64,000 nucleotides of DNA from Aurantiacibacter gangjinensis (GTDB taxonomy: Bacteria; Pseudomonadota; Alphaproteobacteria; Sphingomonadales; Sphingomonadaceae): contig NZ_CP018097.1 of NCBI RefSeq assembly GCF_001886695.1, forward strand, positions 1,569,001 to 1,633,000, read 5' to 3'. Positions within the stretch are counted from its first letter, which is position 1. Each line of letters starts with the position of its first letter. The notes below the pieces were generated by a model that was not told the origin of the DNA, searched no databases, and worked only from the letters and a program-made list of their open reading frames with translations. Position numbers and translations under genes: made by a program. Below are positions 61,825 to 64,000 of this stretch, piece after piece.

Positions 61825-62878
61825 CGCCTGTCCAGCCGAAATGTAAGCCCTCCATGGCGAGACCGGGGCCGAAGGCGAGCGCAATACCGCGTTCCGGGCG
61901 GGTTGCGGCCAGTTTCTCCAGCACGAAGATTACGCTGGCGGAGGACATATTGCCATAATCGTGCAGCACGCTGCGAGAGGCCTCTAAAGCATCCGAAGGG
62001 AGGCCGAGGCCACGTTCAACGGCATCGAGAATTGATTTGCCGCCCGGATGGACGGCCAGGCTGGTATTGGCATCGACCTTGAGGCGCGCGCGCAAATCCT
62101 GCCGCGCGAACGCATCGGACAGCCGTCCGGGAACTTCGCCTGACAAATGCATCAGGAAGCCGGTATCGGTAATGGTCCAAGTGATGAGCTCGTCGCTATC
62201 GTCCAGCGTGGCGGAGATGCTCTGGCCGAGTGCCAAGCCTTCGCCATACGAGCTGACGATAGCCGCTGCGGCGCCGTCGGCAAACTGGCCCATGGCGAGC
62301 AACGCGCCGATGTCAGTCGTTTCCTGCATGTGCAGCGTGCAAAGCTCCACGCTGATGGCGAGGACGCGCGCATCGGGCTCGGCGCGCACAATCTGTCCGG
62401 CGGTGCGCAGCAGGGTGACACCGGCATAGCAGCCCATGAAGCCGATGGAGAGCCGCTGGACATCGCTGGCAAGGCCGAGCCGCCTCGCCAGAACCTGGTC
62501 GAGGCCCGGCGCCATGAAACCGGTGCAACTGGCGACGATGATATGAGTGATACCTTCCAGCGAAGGCAGCTTGCCCGCCGCTTCGACCGCCAGATCGGGC
62601 GCGTGTTCGGCAAAGCGGCGCATCCGCTCTCCGGTGCCCGCAGGCAGGTCGCTGGCGTAGAAACTGCCATCGACGAGTTGCGCATCCTCGCCCGATAGCA
62701 CCGAGTGACGATGCGCGATGCCGCCGCGCCCGATCATGCGGTCGAGCATGGCCGCCTCGCGCGTGCCTTCAAGCTGCCTGCGCGCCCAGTCGGAATAGAC
62801 CTGATGCACGTCGGCAGCGGGCACGGCGGTGCCGATCGCGTTGATACGGGGTGTGACAGGCTGGGGGACGCGATCCAT
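61817..62878 (-). CDS. Type III polyketide synthase
   Basis: This 353-residue chalcone-synthase-like enzyme extends an acyl starter with malonyl-CoA and cyclises it. The catalytic Cys-His-Asn triad is visible: Cys in SIGFMGCYAGVTLL, His in SLAVHPGGKSILDA and Asn in HDYGNMSSASV. First gene of a coupled operon with a methyltransferase and a flavin oxidoreductase. Likely products are alkylresorcinols or alkylpyrones and their methylated or oxidised forms, placed in membranes. The starter unit is unknown. Confidence 0.93.
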   Translation of the reverse strand: MDRVPQPVTPRINAIGTAVPAADVHQVYSDWARRQLEGTREAAMLDRMIGRGGIAHRHSVLSGEDAQLVDGSFYASDLPAGTGERMRRFAEHAPDLAVEAAGKLPSLEGITHIIVASCTGFMAPGLDQVLARRLGLASDVQRLSIGFMGCYAGVTLLRTAGQIVRAEPDARVLAISVELCTLHMQETTDIGALLAMGQFADGAAAAIVSSYGEGLALGQSISATLDDSDELITWTITDTGFLMHLSGEVPGRLSDAFARQDLRARLKVDANTSLAVHPGGKSILDAVERGLGLPSDALEASRSVLHDYGNMSSASVIFVLEKLAATRPERGIALAFGPGLAMEGLHFGWTGDA

Positions 62879-62925
62879 TCGCTAGTTCTAACAGATCGCG
62901 CCGCCAGTTGTGCCCAATTGTGCCT

Positions 62926-63852
62926 TCAGCTGCAAAAGCTGGCTTTGGCCGCGGCGTATTCGTCGAGAAGCTGTTGGCAGAGGTCGCGCGTCGGGCGCAC
63001 ATCGCGCACTGCGCCCGTTCCGTGCCCGGCAGACCAGATGGTCTTCCACGCCTTCGCTTCCTCGTTCAGCGACATTTCGCCGGGCACATCGTGCAGCGTT
63101 GCCGCATCGAGGCTGGGGGTGAGGAAATTGGCGCCCACACCCGTCACCTTGTCGGTATAGGTGATGTCTTTCGCGGTCGCGCCGATCATCATGTCCTTCT
63201 GGCCCTGCGGCGCCATACTTTCCTCGGCGGCGATGAAATGGCTGCCGAAGTAGCCGTAATCGCAGCCCATCATTTGGGCCGCTGCCACATGGCCGCCATG
63301 GCTCATCGACCCCGACAGGATCAGCGCGCCGTCCCAGAATTCGCGAATTTCGCTCGTGAGAGCGAATGGGCTGAATGTGCCTGCATGGCCGCCTGCACCC
63401 GCTGCCACCGCGATGATGCCATCGACGCCTGCCTCTGCCGCCTTCTCAGCGTGGCGGCGCTGGATCACATCATGAAAGACCAGCCCGCCATAGGAGTGCA
63501 CGGCTTTCACCAGATCGGGCACCGCGCCGAGCGAGGTGATGATGAGCGGAACCTCATGCTTCACGCACAATTCCAGATCGGCCTGTACGCGCGGATTCGA
63601 CTGGTGGACGATCAGGTTCACGCCGTAGGACGCATCGTCCGGCCCGAGCCGATCTTTGATCTCGAGCAGCCATTCCTCGAACCCTTCGCTGGTGCGCTGG
63701 TTGAGGGCGGGAAAGGTGCCGCAAAGACCGGCCTTGCAGGTTTCCACCACAAGGTCGGGCCCGGAAATCAGGAACATAGGCGCGACGATGGCGGGCATTT
63801 TCAGCCCGCCATCGAAACGGTCCAGTGCGGCGTTCTCTGCCGTGCGGCTCAA
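62926..63852 (-). CDS. Nitronate monooxygenase family flavoprotein
   Basis: This 308-residue FMN enzyme of the 2-nitropropane dioxygenase family oxidises alkyl nitronates. Visible features are MPAIVAPMFLISGPDLV at the start and GIIAVAAGAGGHAGTFSPFA, the flavin- and substrate-binding segment with the catalytic His. The first codon is TTG overlapping the TGA of the upstream acyl-CoA dehydrogenase gene (TTGA); an ATG at residue 19 is a less likely start. Coupling suggests work on a fatty-acid-related substrate. Confidence 0.87.
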   Translation of the reverse strand: MSRTAENAALDRFDGGLKMPAIVAPMFLISGPDLVVETCKAGLCGTFPALNQRTSEGFEEWLLEIKDRLGPDDASYGVNLIVHQSNPRVQADLELCVKHEVPLIITSLGAVPDLVKAVHSYGGLVFHDVIQRRHAEKAAEAGVDGIIAVAAGAGGHAGTFSPFALTSEIREFWDGALILSGSMSHGGHVAAAQMMGCDYGYFGSHFIAAEESMAPQGQKDMMIGATAKDITYTDKVTGVGANFLTPSLDAATLHDVPGEMSLNEEAKAWKTIWSAGHGTGAVRDVRPTRDLCQQLLDEYAAAKASFCS

Positions 63853-64000
63853 AACGCTTCCGCCGGCATGTCCATCATGCTCGACTTGCCGCTGGTGATC
63901 GCCATCATTTGCGCCATGACCGGCGGCAAAAGGCGGTCGAAGAAGAAGCGGGCGGTGATGATCTTGGCTTCGTAGAAGTCCTTCTCATCGGTGCCTTCTT
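63849..64000 (-). CDS. Acyl-CoA dehydrogenase, C-terminal end (cut by window edge)
   Basis: The visible 50 codons read EGTDEKDFYEAKIITARFFF, then DRLLPPVMAQMMAITSGK and MMDMPAEAF. This resembles the very end of the acyl-CoA dehydrogenase type with an extra C-terminal domain (FadE-like), which desaturates acyl-CoA in beta-oxidation. Most of the gene lies outside the window. Its stop overlaps the TTG start of the nitronate monooxygenase gene. Confidence 0.75.
   Translation of the reverse strand, partial: EGTDEKDFYEAKIITARFFFDRLLPPVMAQMMAITSGKSSMMDMPAEAF

Noticed and set aside
1-64000. CRISPR array
   Set aside because: No regularly spaced direct repeats seen; all repeats found are scattered palindromes.

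Overview
The window is a GC-rich chromosomal stretch from an alphaproteobacterium, most likely order Sphingomonadales and close to Erythrobacteraceae. This rests on a CckA-type hybrid kinase, direct-repeat GTTC-N7-GTTC SOS boxes before recA and uvrA, TonB-type VVTAR motifs, a three-gene type III polyketide operon, and short palindromes that read as WIPAFAGMT when translated. That placement is inference; no database search was run. No integrase, transposase, CRISPR array, rRNA or tRNA was seen.

Region by region. 1-5650: the end of a cell wall hydrolase gene, then a B12 uptake operon (cobalamin riboswitch, btuB, btuF, btuC, btuD and a small unknown gene) with coupled starts. 5700-10400: M3 oligopeptidase, a lipoprotein, a GH24 lysozyme and an RNA cyclic phosphodiesterase, all on the minus strand. 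10400-13420: uvrA behind an SOS box. 13420-17770: an accessory islet with a leftover uvrA tail, an AT-rich coiled-coil membrane protein, a small CxxC gene split by a palindrome, a zinc-ribbon protein, a phage-like HTH protein, and a cluster of repeat families. 17770-21400: rlpA, an 800-base gap that may hold a structured RNA and DnaA-box-like sites, argG, and a haloalkane dehalogenase coupled to a MATE pump. 23000-29430: cfa, a DUF1801 gene, a coupled pteridine reductase / cytochrome b / molybdopterin enzyme operon, and NAD synthetase fused to an HTH domain with a palindrome just before its start. 29500-42200: envelope proteins, rlmN, a YqiJ-flotillin operon, an ECF sigma factor with a membrane partner, greB, slt, dapA, smpB. 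42200-52250: cckA, two exported DUF4139 paralogs, recA, alaS. 52300-64000: KefB-type antiporter, proline symporter, cold shock protein, a GNAT-nitrilase fusion with a membrane metalloprotease, icd, the type III polyketide operon, a nitronate monooxygenase and the end of an acyl-CoA dehydrogenase.

Most genes are ordinary housekeeping or envelope functions. The observations most worth following are: one 34-base palindromic repeat that lies in the same frame in the export signals of two unrelated genes; the HTH-NadE fusion with its operator-like palindrome; the probable structured RNA between rlpA and argG; the foreign-looking coiled-coil membrane gene; and the leftover second uvrA tail.
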